64,000 nucleotides of DNA from Apostichopus japonicus (GCF_037975245.1 NC_092564.1:18380984-18444983); one strand, 5' to 3'. Numbered from the stretch's first letter, positions 18,696 to 34,059 are shown. Notes: generated from the letters alone by a model not told the origin. Numbers and translations are program-made.

Positions 18696-20699
18696 AATTC
18701 CAATAATTACAAACGACTTGTTTTCAATTTGTTCTCCTTTGCGCGTAAAACTTAAAACAGCTGATTATTTCATTCATTTTATAGGCACGTCAGTTGTTCT
18801 ATACTGGGTAACAATTATATCATATTGTATAACACATACCTGCTATCATCAACGAACGTTAAACTTCACAATTATTCATAAAGACCAAAAGTTAGTTTAC
18901 AAATGGTTGAGACTTAAACGTTGCAAAACGGTGCTTATTTTTGCTTAAACCGTAAACTTTTCAAATATAAAGACATCCTTAGACAGGAATTATTATAAAA
19001 GACATTAGGGTTTTAACCAAGAAAAAACTGTTGAAAATTATTCCACAGATAAAAAATTATCAAAAAAAAAAGAAAGATTCTTACCTCAATCAATTATTTC
19101 GAATTCTCGTGTTATTTCGTTTATTCCAAGTAACAGTCACAGTTGAAATTACAATTGAGATAAAACAATGTAATAGATTTGTCGGTTTCTGTTCTTTCCT
19201 CCGAGAATAACAACGGTATTTTCAAATTAGAAGACTTATATTAGCCGCTAGAGAAAGTATATCTATCAAATCTTGTAACAGAAAATCTTCGTCTCAAACT
19301 AATGTTTTTTCTAATAAGAAACAATGCTTCATTGCTTGTCGCAACTACATAGAGCAACCGCAAAGAAGCCACACGAAGAAGAAACTTTAAAACAAAAGTT
19401 ATATGTAGATAACGACGATGACGACGACGACGAAATATCATGAAATAATCAACCGCGTGAAGGCACCGTTTGCCAATAATGAAATGAACCAATCCAAGTC
19501 AAGTGCATGTCATACGAACAACCCCAGTAAAACACTTAGATTGATTTTCGGTGAACTACTGAAGCAGTATTCTATTATACGTAGGCTAAAATAACTCATG
19601 CTAGAGTGAAGTTGTCAATATACCGTGACAACGTTAAGCAAGTGTGTGCTAGTCTGCTTGAGTGAATGTGTGGGTGCGATTTACTTGTCAGTGGGCTAAT
19701 TTCGACCAATCAGAAATCGTGTGGTTTGCTTCGCTATAAACTCTCTCTCTGCCTCTTTTCTCTGTCTATCTCTCGATTAGTTAAATGAGTATTAAAAGTA
19801 TAAATATATATGACGGTCATCGTGTGTAATTGTCCTATTGTATTCATGTCAATAAGGTTCATTACCTTTTCGTCAAGTGTGATAGTCACCATTACTTTGA
19901 CGTCATAATAGGCCGGTTGTGAAGAGCCTCGGTAAATTCGCACCTGATCTTATTCATTTGGAACCAGTTATTATTATTTCAATCTAGATTGGTATATAGT
20001 AGGTTGTTTGCTTAATTTAAGGTCGAGTGATAGTCAGCACGTGGTCAGTTTAACAGTATTATCGTTCAAAGTGTCGTCACATAGTTTCCAGAAAACTCGA
20101 AGAAGTTTGAGTAATTTTGTACTACAAGTAGAGTTGTGTATGTTTAGAAATCTGAAGTCCTCAATTTCAATAATGGATAAAAATATTGGAGATTAACTAA
20201 TGAAAGCACATGACACCAATTTTTTTAGACGTTCACTGCGTTTTGCGCATGACCTCATCCTAAATAACGTGAATAGGCGTAGGCGTACAGGTTTCCTATC
20301 GTGTACTAATGGGTGTTGGATAGATGCCAACTTTGACGTTTTACGTGGCTATAATTTGCATAGCGTAATATGCTGAGAGGACATGATTCAGAAAACTGCC
20401 ATCGGTCAGTCGTTTCTATTGTTTACATGTTAAATTTAAGAAATATATTTTTGTGGAAATTGAGAGGTTGCATATATAACTAAATCGAAAATGTTCTTGT
20501 TTAAATAAAAACCAAAACAAGAAAGACTAAATTATAGAAATTACTGGCATACAAATCCTCTAGATATCAATTATTCGCATTAACGGTGTAGTCAGTCCTA
20601 CATCACTGTATTACTGAAAACTAAGCGAATCATTTGATTGTATTCAGGTACTTCGCCCTTTTCAGCTTTCTCAACTTTATTCAAGCTATTTAATGGCAA
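18696..20699. other. No gene recognised
   Basis: AT-rich. One TGACGTCA palindrome lies at 19898-19905 and a CACGTG at 20038. No frame is recognisable. Confidence 0.55.
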
Positions 20700-20973
20700 G
20701 TATTTGTGTATTTATGTGTGTATGTATGCATGTATGTATGTATGTATTTTAGATCCTCCTGCGAGCAGGAACTCGCGAAGAAGCCTCATTGGCTTATCAA
20801 AGCCGCAAGCTGACCGAAGTCAGTCTCTAACATTAATATTTAACGTCCATGATTATGAATTGTCAATTTTCAACAACTCTGTAACTGGACGAAATACATT
20901 AATCTTGGATTGACTCGAACTGGGGACCTTATGATTGGAATGCACCGGCGTTAACCACTGAGCTAACACTCCT
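20700..20973 (-). mobile_element. tRNA-derived SINE (family A), near full length
   Basis: Read on the minus strand it starts at about 20972 with GGAGTGTTAGCTCAGTGG (pol III A-box), then CAGTTCGAGTCA (B-box-like), the family body, the hairpin TCCTGCTCGCAGGA and a (TACA)n-type tail (plus strand TGTATGTATG, about 20712-20748). A 91-codon frame crossing it is fortuitous. Confidence 0.88.
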
Positions 20974-23900
20974 AGTTTAATGTTGTACTCCAGTGTAAAG
21001 TTGTACTTACAGAACAGTCCAAACGTTCGATTTCTTTCTCATTAGTTTTATATTTTCGGCCTCTCTCGTTATTAAGAAACAATCCTATCAACGAAAGAAA
21101 CTAAATTAGAGATACTTTTAGTCTAAAAGTTCTAAAAGAAGAGAAACTTTATTGTGAGTTCTTCAGGCGTGCTGATATTATTGATATTCTGTTTTGTTTT
21201 TTATGTTTGTGCTTTTCTTGTGTGTGCGTTTTATGTTTTTTTTATAAAATAAAGATGTGTTTCAAATGGTTTGGATTCACACCACGCGGTCACCGTTACT
21301 TTACCTAGTGTCGCCCAAGAGCGGTAAAGATGTCAAAAGCCTGACAGGTCGGCAATAATTTAGTTTTTTTAAGAAATTTGAGAAGTAGAATGTGAGGTTA
21401 ACAGTTAAACGTCCGCTGAATGTGTATAAATTGTCACCTAATAGTTATATGCACTGCTGCAAGGCTGTTGATGGATTTTGATGAAAATATTGACTTTACT
21501 TGGGTCATGTGTATCTACAATATCACATCTTTGACATGATCGTTTGACAGTTACTAAGTTACCAAGGATAATAGAAACCATGACGAAGACTAAACAAGAT
21601 GACTGTACATTTCAAATATTGATATTTTGGAAAATATATATTCAGTTTCGAGACATTGCTTATCAAAGTTTAATTTTTATGAATTTAGGCAGGTGTTTAT
21701 CATTGTAGAAACCAATTAAACAGGAAACTTGGTGTCTCGATATAAGTTTTCTTGTTCATAATTGTATCGTATATTATCATATTTCTCAATCAATAGTAAC
21801 CAATTATGATGATGGTGTCGATCCTGTCACATGTCACATGTTAAAATGTATGAACGTAATTGGTATGCCTTCACCCGGGCCCTCCCCCGCCTACCCTAAT
21901 TTTCATGGGGCCGCAAATTGCAAGCGTGCTGCACACTGTAAGCGCGCACGATGAATAACACAGACGGTTCGGTTTAAGTATATTTTCCACATTAATGATA
22001 ATTAAGGATGTCCTATCATTGACATGTATGTATGATAGTGACAAATGAATGTCGTCGGACTATAATCTAGTTTATTAACAAAACATCAGTTTTACTTTGA
22101 TTCACCTTTTTAATATGTGTTTTATTTTAAAATCATTTCCTGCAATATATAGCTATCTTTAAAACGTCATATTTTAGGAATTTTGATTTGAATGTATCTT
22201 AAATCTTCTATGAAACATTTTGAGTGGACAACACAATCGACAGCAGAAGACATACATAATGCTTTGAATCAACCACCATTTCCCTTGACGACATCGTGTC
22301 GTCATAAGATGAATACTTTAACAAGAGTGAGTGCCTGAATTGCAAAGATGGCATTGTTGATTTTGGATTACGTGTTTCGATTTAAGAACAGTTCCTTTTC
22401 TTTAAAGGTTGGGGCAGTGACTTCAATTGACACGTAGGCAGCTGGTCTAGAACACTTGAGGAAAGTCATAAAACTAGTTTATCAGAGGACGAAAAAGGTT
22501 TAAAATGATCAACAAAAAGGCAAACGGTGAAGAGGAAATCTTTTCAAAGTTATTAAACTGCCGGGATTTTTATGGTTAGCTACCATAGTTATTACTAATA
22601 ACTATATATGCACAAAGTGTTCCAGCTAATACTATACTTAAGAAGTCAATTTTATTACCTTTTGCACTCAGATCAAGAGTTCTTTTGTTATCAGCAAAGA
22701 CTTTACAATTGTGTAATTTTACCACTGTTTGCTTTCCAAACTTTGTTTGAACCAGTAATCTAGGTTGGACACTAAGTTTCTACTGGATCATCTTCTCCGT
22801 TTGGAAATAAATTTAAGTTGTAATGAAATTATGTATTTTGTAATCAACATTATATTAAGGTCCTTCATTCTTTCTTAAATAACTTAGATAGGAGTTGTTT
22901 TTGTGAAATTATGAATGCTATGATAGATCGTGTCTGACTCAACCAGTATTATTACAAACGTTATTGATCACTGTCACTTTGTAACATGTAGCGCAACTGG
23001 CATAAAAATACAAGGAATTAAAAGCAACGATCTTCAGCGACGATTTTTGACTTATTATGATTGTAAACTACAATCATAATCATCCGGAAGAAGGCATCAT
23101 GATCTATGTTCGAAATATTATAAAATGTATTACACGCAGTATTTATTATATTTGCGGTTTTTTATCAAAAATTTAGTCCAATAACAACTTGGAGGCTATC
23201 AAGCAAATTAATTTATTTTACCATGATTTTCTAGTCTAGTCTCCATCGTTGTCACAAATTGTTGTTCTTAGCAACGAGAGGCTATGTGCGGAGTTGATTG
23301 GCTATTGGGTTGTTACCATAGCAGCCGCCAATGTCATTTCGAAATAAGAAAAAAATAATGTGTCAGCTTCCGCCAATGTTGGAACATCAAGAACCAATGA
23401 TGTTCAAACAGTCATAAATCGTCAAGTCGACTAATGGCGGTAAAACGTTCAATGACATAACACTAGCGTTTCTATGACTACCGGATACACTCTTTAAATA
23501 TGTGATTGTTTGTATGTTTGTTTCCGGGGGTTGTCTTTCCTATGCTTCCTGTGTGGTATTGTAATTAGTGATGACGTCATGCAGCGATTGTAAATCATTT
23601 TTATAGGCTATACTATGGACATGATGCAAGAAGAATTAATTTAAGTAACGATCTACTGGTGTTTACTGAAGCTTTCTGTTGTGCTTCAGTTTGCTTGATT
23701 TTGCTTCATGTTTACTATTGTTATATTTAAATAGTTGTGATCGGTTTTTGATCATTTTCATTTAGTAGAAATATGATGCTAAAAGGAATTTACATCATGT
23801 ATATTTTGTTTACTTTCGGGTTTCCGCTGGCATTCTCGAATGGCTTTGATTTGACAATATTTTTCTCGTCCAAAAGTATGAGTTTTGTCTTGTTTTATTT

Positions 23901-24595
23901 GCTTTGTTTCTTTCTTTTTCCGTTTTAATTAGCTAATGTGTGTATAGCTGAGATACATATTGGTAACCGTTGTTCAAAATACAACTTTTCATAAATCAGT
24001 TCTTCTCAAGTAAATTGAGTGTAGGAATCATTTGCTGTATTAGCTTTATTTATTGTTAACGTTTATCTACGATTATATCTTATGCGAACAGTTGTTAATG
24101 GGTTTCATGTGGTGAAAAGCAAACATTTCCTCATTTAATAAACCATTCCTACTTTTGGAATAATATACTAAATTTTGAAGTTAATTAAGTGAGACTTGTT
24201 CTCTCAATGATATATATAAATATGCAACCTACCACACACATTCTCTTTCATGTTATCCAACACAATATTATAAGACAACAAAAAAACATATTGTCATCTT
24301 TCAAGTATTAATTTTAATAAAATATCAAAATTGTAGGTTAATTTCACAAGATATATCCTATACATGCAATATACCAATTTAAACGAAATTGCAACTGAAC
24401 CGTTTATTTTCAACTGTTATATCCAGTATTGTATAACATGAGTGAGAAACATCTTCTGCCATGTGCAAATCTAACCTTGCAAAAAATTGAACTCCGTGTA
24501 ACAAACCTTTATATGTTATCGCAACAAAAACATTAGAACAAACCAAATAATTCAATTGAACTATAAACGATTGCCATGTACCCTAATCCCACACA
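20974..24595. other. No gene recognised
   Basis: AT-rich with no recognisable frame. A perfect CRE palindrome (ATGACGTCAT) lies at 23571-23580. Confidence 0.55.
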
Positions 24596-24678
24596 ATGCC
24601 ACCCCATCCCACCCTATCATACCCCATCCCACCCCACCCCACCCCACCGCACCCCACCCCACCCCACCCCATCCCGCC
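24596..24678 (-). repeat. CCCCA pentamer repeat (TGGGG on the minus strand)
   Basis: About 80 bp of CCCCA and CCCAT/CCCTA variants. The minus strand has many G4 runs at regular spacing and could form G-quadruplexes. Confidence 0.85.
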
Positions 24679-25544
24679 TCTTCCTATACGAAAAGGGAAC
24701 CAGGAGAATGACAAAAGGAATATGCGTCTCCCCTTAATTTGCAAACACGTTTGGACACACTCGCACACGTTTTGACTTGTTTCTACGGTAAAACAGGTGA
24801 AGAATTGTTCGTTGCTAGCTTCATACACACCATAGCTCCATATAAGAAAATCAAAGTCATAATACCCTGTTCATATCTTTTACATTTTGTCAGAAGAAAA
24901 ATCAAATTGAAAAAAAAAGGAAAAACAGCAAAGTGGAACAAGCATTATTTAATTATCAATTTGAAAATACATGTCACTTCACCGTGTAAAGTATAGACAG
25001 CCGTAAACCGATTTCTTCCAGTAATTACTTCGTTGACCTTAGTTAACACCACCAGGTGATTGGGTGCCTTAATTGAATGCCCGGAAGTGGTGTTCCACTG
25101 CAGAAATCAATATTAGTCAACGCCAGAAGTCAAATTCGATAAAACAAAGGATATTGTCAATTAGAAACTGCCAATGCTTCTTAAAATCAATTGTGACAAC
25201 TACTTTGGAGACTTATAAAAAATTATAAATCTCTTCTATATAGTTACATACCTGGATAAAGGAAAGCGATTGGCAGAATTCTAGTCTTAGCCCAAGAAGA
25301 AAAGACAAACTTGAATGTTAGTAATATAACTATAGATATTCCGGCTTTTAAGATAAATTAAATATGCATAAGCAATTAAAATGCTCCTTTAAGGCGAACT
25401 TGGTCATGACGTCATTTTCTCAGTGCTGGCCTTATTGTTCATTTTCGTCCATTGGCTTAAATATTTAAATATATCTATACTAAGGAATCTATTTTGATGT
25501 ATACATGGGTTAACCTGCATAATGTGTCCAAGTTTTCATTTATG

Positions 25545-25820
<276 letters not shown>

Positions 25821-25970
25821 TTTCGAGTTGGATAGCATCATGTTTGATCTCTAGAGTAGGGCAAAATATGTCACCAAAAACAGAACTAGTATTGTTCGAT
25901 ATAGGTGACAAACGCCTACAGTGGAATTACGATCTTCCTTACCGGTTTCGAACCTCTGGACATACAATCA

Positions 25971-26085
25971 GCGTCCATAGCCTAGTGGTTAGGGTGTCCG
26001 CGTACAGAGCGGGAGGCCCGTGGTTCGAATCCCGGTGGAGGCTGAAAGTTTTTTCACTGTTCTTGATTTTCCAACTCATTACGAT

Positions 26086-26092
<7 letters not shown>
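25971..26092 (+). mobile_element. tRNA-derived SINE (family B), with tRNA-like head
   Basis: 25971-26043 resembles a tRNA: A-box TAGCCTAGTGG, a 5-bp anticodon stem, perfect B-box GGTTCGAATCC, and acceptor arms GCGTCCA/TGGAGGC with one mismatch. The T-stem has two mismatches. A T6 run follows at once, then a non-tRNA body (CACTGTTCTTGATTTTCCAA) and a TA tail (26091-26124). The body recurs at 27146, so it is a SINE rather than a functional tRNA gene. Confidence 0.75.
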
Positions 26093-26128
<36 letters not shown>

Positions 26129-27096
26129 TATTTTTACTTATAATACATATACGAATCGTAATTAATGGATTAATTTAGGCTTTATGGCATGGATCGAAGG
26201 TGAGAATTTGTGAATGGCATAAGACACTTTCTTCATTCATTCCGATTTCAAACTTGCACAAGTCACTTTACAATTCTGGCTGCAGGAATTACGCACACGA
26301 ATGGTATCGATCAAGTTTGCCACTCGTTGGTACGTTTACTTCAATAACCGATGAAGCAGTATATGTATTTTATAGTATCTCCTGTAAATTTTGGTCAGCC
26401 ATGAATATTATAATTGACTCTGTGTAATGCTTCATAAATTAAACTAATTGGTATACTATACTCAAATAAAACGCTACACCCTCCCACTCCCATTGTTAGC
26501 AGAGGGGCGACTACAAGGGGGAGAAACTTCGACTTATCAATTTAATAGATCATATCAACTTTAAAACCTGACAGCGGTGGTTCATTATTAATTATACACA
26601 ATGAATTGACAAATTTGTCAAACACTCCATATTCCATTTTTGGAAGAATTTTTTCATTCGTCATGGTTACTTTAAAGGTGGAGGGAGGGGTGAAGGAGAC
26701 GGGTACATGAAAGCGTTTTCACCCGCGTCTAATATTTCCACTATATCAAATCAATAATGCATCAGATCTAGGTAAAACAGAACACAGACTCGTCCACTCA
26801 AACACTTACAACAGTGTGTTAAGTTTGAACAAAAATAAGGCCGGAAGCAGAGATTTCTATTCAGTAATAAATCTTGGACAAACTACAGACACGGAAATGA
26901 TACATGAAATTTGAAAGAGCAAAAGTAAATTGTCTGAGACCAAAAAAGACACACCTTGTTGTTTCAAATTCATTCATCTGATATTTTTAACGATTTTGCA
27001 GGTATATTATGCTGTACCACAAAGACATGTGCAACAGGGTTAAAAAAAACAGTACGACACATACACACATCACATTATATATATATACCATTTCAA

Positions 27097-27100
<4 letters not shown>

Positions 27101-27145
<45 letters not shown>
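27101..27145. repeat. (TA)n microsatellite abutting a truncated SINE
   Basis: TA run ending exactly where the truncated family B copy begins. Confidence 0.9.
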
Positions 27146-27146
<1 letters not shown>

Positions 27147-27228
27147 CGGAAGGCCCGTGGTTCGAATCCCGGTGGAGGCTGAAAGTTTTTTCACTGTTCT
27201 TGATTTTCCAAGTCATTACGATTTTCAT
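27146..27228 (+). mobile_element. tRNA-derived SINE (family B), 5'-truncated
   Basis: Matches the copy at 25971 from mid-anticodon arm (GCGGAAGGCCCGTGG) through the B-box, T6 run and body to ATTACGATTTTCAT, then a short TA tract. The missing 5' half is replaced by (TA)n. Confidence 0.8.
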
Positions 27229-27240
27229 TTATATATATAT

Positions 27241-30200
27241 GTATCGGATAGAAATAGAGTACTCAGTGCACGCTTACCAAAGCGTACACTAACTGAGAGA
27301 TATATAAGTAGTCTTGTCACGCTTGTTGCTACAATTCCAGTTAATGATTCCATTATTTGCTTGACTCTTAACGAGTTACTCTCAGTTGCGGTTACATTTC
27401 GACGGAAGTATCTCCACCTCCGAACAGCAATCATGTAAACGCCGTCAAAATTACAGCCGCAAACAGTGGGCGTATATTCTATACTTTGAGAAAGCCAAGG
27501 TTAGGTCAATATTTTACTTAGGTTTTAAAAGCTCACTTTAAAACGCTGTTCTGATAGATAAAAAGAAATTGTGGACATAATGAAGAAGGCCAGATAATTG
27601 AAATGATCTTTCGACTTGTTTGAAACGGTAAGGAGTTTTACAATCACCATGGTAATTTTATAAATTGATAAAATTGATAAACTTGCACATTAGTTTATGA
27701 TGAGATTTGTAAGACCTTCATGTACAATGCTAATCGAGCCCGGGAGCAATTCTTCCGAGTTCTTCCATGTTTAGAACATCCCTAACGTATTTTATTTATC
27801 AGACTTATAATTTCATCGATAAATTGACGAAGTTTAGTTGAGGAATAACTAGCATCACCATCTCGTAATGAATTGATATTATTCAACGGATAGTATGTAT
27901 ATAAAAAAAATGTGCTAAAAGGGTAGAGCGTTATTTTGTATTATTATTCCATTACTGTGAGAAATTCAACAGAGCAATTCTGTATCGTACAAAGTGGTAT
28001 AAGATTGTTAGCATATAGACAAAAGAAAGCTTCCGTGTGCGTCTTTACAATATTTAAGTTATATACAACTGTGTTAATATTACAACTATTAACTCAGGAA
28101 GAAATATCCGTTTACAAAGTGATAAGTTGTAATGGCTAAGATAAAAACAAAGCCATCAGGCTTCTGCAGTTCTGTTATGTCTCATAAGGTTTGAAAGGCA
28201 GGTCGATATTTTGGTACAAATCGTTGATCGATCATGAAAGGACAACGTGTTCGTTAAAGTCGAGGTTACTGCCTAACAGGACATTGCGTGTATGCATTAC
28301 CACAGTTTTGGGCCCCTACTAGCCTTTACAGTATAAGAGTATATACGAGAGAGAGCGAGGTGGAGAGAGAGAAAAAGCGATGTGGAGAGAGAGGAAAAAA
28401 GAGACAGATAAAGCCTAAAACTATTGTTACTCATGTTGTTAGGACGAAACTGCGGTACCTTGGGTACCTCGCGAGTTGTCTCGACAAGTTTAAATTATTG
28501 ACTTAGATTTAATGTTGTTGAGATTTACTTAGTAATGATAAGATCAAGTGAGTAAACAACCTGCAGGGGCCATGCCCACCATGACTAAATCCACTACTAG
28601 TAAATGCATTTGGGAAGTATAAGCAACAGTAGGTGTATTGGTGCTTAAGCGGGAGTTAATATATTTACATCAACAAGTAATTTAATTAATGTGAAAGTAT
28701 ACCGACAACAAAATGGCCTAGATTTGTATAAGCTCATAGTTTCTTCATTTTCACCCGCGAATGCGCGCATGCATGTGAGTGCATATAGCTAAAGCGTGCA
28801 AACCTAAATGCCGCGAGACGAAGGCAAAACAAGCATCATCACTTTTATCTCTAGTCTTACACCTGTTTTATATACCTGCATATAGCAAATGGGCGGATAA
28901 AGTCTCATTATTGCCATTGCCCTGTTCAGGTTTCGGATAAGGCTTTAGTTTCGATTAAACAGAGACAAAACTACTGTCTAAAGGTTAAAGGTATATGTGT
29001 TATAAATCACATAACGTCTCTATACAAACCGAACAAGGGCAGAACTTAGAAATTTATGGTTACCCTGTTTAAGGGACTACAGAGTAGCACAGATGGAAAA
29101 ACTATTGAATAAAGCTAACATATCTATAACGTTCCACAAAACCTAAATCAAAAATCTTAAACCACTGTTTGACAAATTGGGATATCCATGCATTTGCCAT
29201 CAGAAAAAAAGCTGACGATAAAAAGGTTTTTGACAAAGTCATACCTTCACAAGTTTACAGGAAATAAGTAAAGCAGTATTCAATGGGCTTTGGCAACTTC
29301 GAACCATACTTTACGTTGAAATACTCTATTGTTCCTTCAACCATTGTAAGGGCCTAATCATGTCACATATGGAAACCTTGGTCAAACGAAAGTGTATTCT
29401 ATAACTTTTGCATTGACGACATATCAAATCAAGTGTTGAAGCAGGATCACAGTTAGCATCCAACTGCAGACTGTATTGGACAGAATAAAAGATAAACTAC
29501 GCACATGGATTAAACGATAACTTGAGGTAAAAGAGTAACGTTCCGAAAATAATAATTCAAGAGGATATATAAATATATTCCGGTTTTCGAGATATTCATT
29601 TTTATATATGCTAAATCTATGGGATGCTCTTTAAAGGCTAATTAGTGATAATTGTTATGTAAATTCTGATACTTCAACCAAAATATTTCAGGCCATGAAT
29701 GTCTTTATGTCTTCCCATTGAGTTTTGTGTTGCGTCTGGGACCAAATATTACAGTCACTTTAATTCATGAACAGATGTTTAAAGAGTCGGTTCTGAAAAC
29801 TTACTAAACGTATACACTTTGCATGAAATTGGCAAAATCTATGACCACTGGCGACGCGAATTCGTTCATAGAAGTTATCAGAAAAATTTCCATGAACTGT
29901 AAGTTATTTTATTTATAGTGGTTCCTATATATATTAATTTGAAATATTTCTTGCTTCAGAAATTAGTAAACCTCCTAGGGTTGTTTTCATTCTAACCAAA
30001 GATCGATTCGGCTAGTTATGGCTGCTATTTTTGATATTTTGCACTTTTTAACCTCCATTCACATGCGCATCAATTTATCTGTGGTAGCCACTATTGGCTT
30101 ACCTGTATGGTTGGATCTTCTCTGTGGTGTACTAACGGGATGTCTGAAAGGTGTGAGGGCTTTATAATTACCCTCTTGTTGGATCCCCATTTCCAAATGA

Positions 30201-33200
30201 GATACACATATAAAAACCACTAGCAGGGAAACGTTTTCGATGTCTATTGTTGCCTATTTAATTAACGATGTCCCACGAACTTGATTACATCTTTCTTTTG
30301 ACATAAAAGATATTGAAAGCGCTTGGATTATCTGATGAAACATACAAATATGATATTTCTATGTAATTTCATGGCCGTATGAAAACTAATTGGTACGGTT
30401 TGCATAACCTAATTTAAATCAAAGGAAATCAATACTGAATATAAAACGTAAAATCAAAATAAGAGTAAGAAAATCATGGATAGAAATGATAATGTATCAG
30501 ATGAAAGAACATTATGCATTTTAATGATTGTTATGCATCTTTGTCTAAAAGTGACAGTTTTTTCATAAGCAGCTGATAGATTTAAAAAGATAACTTCATA
30601 AATTCTTCCAATGTTTCAATATCTCTCTTTTTCAACGATTCTTACAACTATACGTCTGCGTAAAATACCTTTCATAAAACAACAACAATTTGCAAAACGT
30701 CAAAGAACAATTTATTCAACTTGAAAATATGAGTTTAGTGTCTAGGCTTGAGATTTGAACAAGTTTAACTGTGACATCATTGCGTCCCGTTGTGCACGAA
30801 TGTGCAATGTTTTACGTCATTGTTCACTTCCTTTACAGTCAATTTAATTTTATGAAAGGTATGTGGCATTAAGTCTGGATGTAGCCAACAATGTGTTGTG
30901 ACATCTTCTATCATAAACAATTACTTTCGCGTAACTCTTGCCACAATATGAAATTTCTAATGTCTTTATTTTGAAAATGGCCTTCACACAAATGATTACT
31001 AATCCATGAGTTTGGTCATTTTAAAACAAATCATGAGAAAACTATATTGATGATAAGAAGGTTGAGTGAACGTGTGTAGTTGCCCTTGGTATTAAAACTA
31101 AGACTAAAGATTAAATGAAATGAAAGACTTTTATTGCACTCAACGAGACTTCAGTGTCTGCCATGCCAACAAAACAAACAAACTGAACATAAAATGGAAA
31201 GATTTGCTATCTTTTAAGTTCTTTTATTATTGATTCTGACAGAGGCTTACAGGTACGACTAAAAAAAAAGGAAAAAAGAGTAATGTAAGTATATCTTGAA
31301 AAATATTGATAAAGTTTCACAAGATTTCCGTTTTTGGCAAATGGGTTTTCAATTGCACGCAATAATGATCGATATGGGTTCGTGTACCGATTGTATGGAT
31401 TTTGTCACGCTCGTAACTGAATCAGCCACATAAATGGTTTAGTATTCAGTCACAGTAAATATAGGTTGGGGCGCTATATATTTGCCGTTGTTGTGAACTC
31501 AGTTGAGCCGTTAATGAGATGATAGTGAGGTCTGTATGATGCCAATGTTCAGTGGTAAATAGAACATCTAAACCGACAGTATTTAGAACATTTACTGTAA
31601 CCCGTCGGTACGTCTTAAGGAAAGTCAGCCTAGTGAGAGCCTAGCCACGAAAACCAAACAACTTTATTTGCACGCTCAAACTCAGTTCCCTTCCATTGAG
31701 ACTGCACCTGTAAGAACATGACGATGTTACGTCAAGTATATATCACGACTCACCATGACCCACTCCTTTCAGGCGAATCTCAAGGCTACCCAAACTTAAC
31801 AGAAATAAAGAATAACGAGTTCCCATATTTCTGGGGGAAATTGGGAAAGGCATATATGTCGAATCTGAGATCAGTAAGACGCGATTGGTTGTGGGCTCAT
31901 TTGTATGAGTTGATTGATTCATTGGAACACGTCGAAGAAAACCTTATTACGTTTCTACTGAAAAACTTGTAATTTAAAAATTAACGTTGGCATAAAACAA
32001 GCTTTCATTAACGGTGTTGACGCTTACATGCATCTGACGTTGACATTACTACAGACAATAAAGTATGCTGTTGGCTGGTAGGGTTAATACTGGTATTTTA
32101 TTACTATTACTGGCTGGTAGGGTTAATACTGGTATTTTATGACTATTACAATCAGTATGATATCATAAATTTATTTTAGTATTATTTCATTTGAGTTGGA
32201 AATTGGAAATATGTTTACAACACAACCTGGTGACTCAAAATTGGGTTGACTGTAGACCATACAGTTTGACAATCAAAAGCGTAGACTTTACTTTATGTTA
32301 CCGTTGTTGGAGTGTGTATGTTGATTTCGCGTACATGCTGATAGTTTTTTTGCATTTTTAGGTCCAAACCAAATCCTCTCATCATTTTGTATGGCGAAGA
32401 TACGGATTTTTCAAATTTAGTAATATTTGTGCAATTTCAGATGAAAATGTATTTTCTTTTATAGTATTTCACTCATATTAAGAAAACGAATGATGCAATT
32501 TGATAAAAATTCCTAATACAGGGAACATTGACAGCTAAGTTATTATTCCACATGTATCTGTATGTTTTTTATCTGCTTATGTATATTACAAGAGTAAATC
32601 CAACAGAAGATTATATATATATATATTATTTAGGAAATTAAAGCTTTTAAGTAACCCTCACGGATTCCATCACAGACCACAGTCTATGATATCGAAGAAT
32701 TGACGGCTTAGCCAGTCAAAATAGGTTCCATTCAAGCAACCATATCTTAAGTTAGAAACTATATCCTGAGATGGAGTTTGCAACTATCTGAGGGGAATAT
32801 ATCCCTTATTTGTCCCTCGAAGATAAATGTGTTATATTGTTCCCATCGGAATATCCCTTAACATACATAATGATATTCCTCCTTTGAAAGTGCACTTAAA
32901 ACAGTTTACCGATGTTTTAGGCAATGGTGTTAAAGGAAATAATGAATTAAAAATAATATATAACTTATTAATCGATTTTTATTTTCCAAAAAGAAATATC
33001 CCACTCTTCGTTGTAAGGGTAATAGTCAAAGCAATAGTCGTGAAATCCATGAAACCAAATACTTTACGAAGCAAGTTATTGGTCATACCTATGGCCTCAA
33101 ATTCTTGTCAATGTTTTTCATTAACGATGACAGTGTTGGACGTTTGGAAATGAGAAGTCGCATTTCATTAAAATAGTATTCCACCACGGGGGGCTTTATT

Positions 33201-34059
33201 TATATTTCCTTACCTTTGATTGGGAAAACCTATAACAAATTTTGATGCAAAGGGGCTCCTATAACTCATATATATTATTTTCTGACTATAGGCTATTATA
33301 GACTAGTCCTGTACGTACAACTTCATCAGTCTTTGTAAAAGAAAAGGGAAGAGCTATGAAAATTTGACAGGACTTATAATGTTATGTCATGAGGTTGTTC
33401 ACAAACATATATGTACTAACATCATGACTTTTATGTAGAAGAACGTCCTTATAATGTGACCTGAAGCTTTTTCTAGACAGTCCATTCCATGTTGAACCTG
33501 GCAGTACAGCTACGGAACGATGTGCCCATACACGCAAAGCATAAACGAGATTTGAGTAAATATCAATCATTTTAAATATGAAAGGAATGTATATTTCTTT
33601 GATCAGTAGGACTTTGCCAATTGAGTGATTGACGTGTAATTGTGGAGACTCTTCTCTGGCAGTATATAGCATCTCGCCATTTCGACTCTTTCCTCAAAAT
33701 TAATACATTTTTATTTGAAACTTATACTGACTTTTCTCTCAAGCTTCTTGGTTCCTTAAAATTTCCACTATATCCTCGAATTTTATGATAAAGATATTTC
33801 GACTTATTCCTTGATATTTCAAGTTGACATTTTATCTCAAACGTTCGACTATTTAATCTCAAAATGAACCATTCAGGTTCCCAACAGGATCTGTCTTATG
33901 CAATTTAGGCATTTGACCCTATAAAGCATTTCCACTGCCTCCTTTGAAACTGTTCTCCGTATAATTAATGTATGGTTATTAGGGGGTTAGTCAATTCGCA
34001 CCAACACCTTTCTTTGTATCGTAAACACGTTCAGCTGCAGCATTTCATGCCTCAAGTGT
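27241..34059. other. No gene recognised
   Basis: AT-rich. The longest frames (31718-31972 plus, 84 codons; 32827-33153 plus, 108 codons; 33382-33672 minus, 96 codons) match no family I know and lack clear exon context. A 39-bp tandem duplication lies at 32072-32149. Confidence 0.5.
32072..32149 (+). repeat. 39-bp tandem duplication
   Basis: Two adjacent copies beginning TGGCTGGTAGGGTTAATACT, differing at about two positions near their 3' ends (TTACTATTAC against TGACTATTAC). Confidence 0.9.

Noticed and set aside
25971-26043. Functional tRNA gene
   Set aside because: The boxes are good, but the acceptor and T-stem have mismatches and the following non-tRNA body recurs at 27146, so a SINE head fits better.
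26956-27438. 160-codon plus-strand frame
   Set aside because: Runs through a TA array and a truncated SINE copy; no protein similarity.
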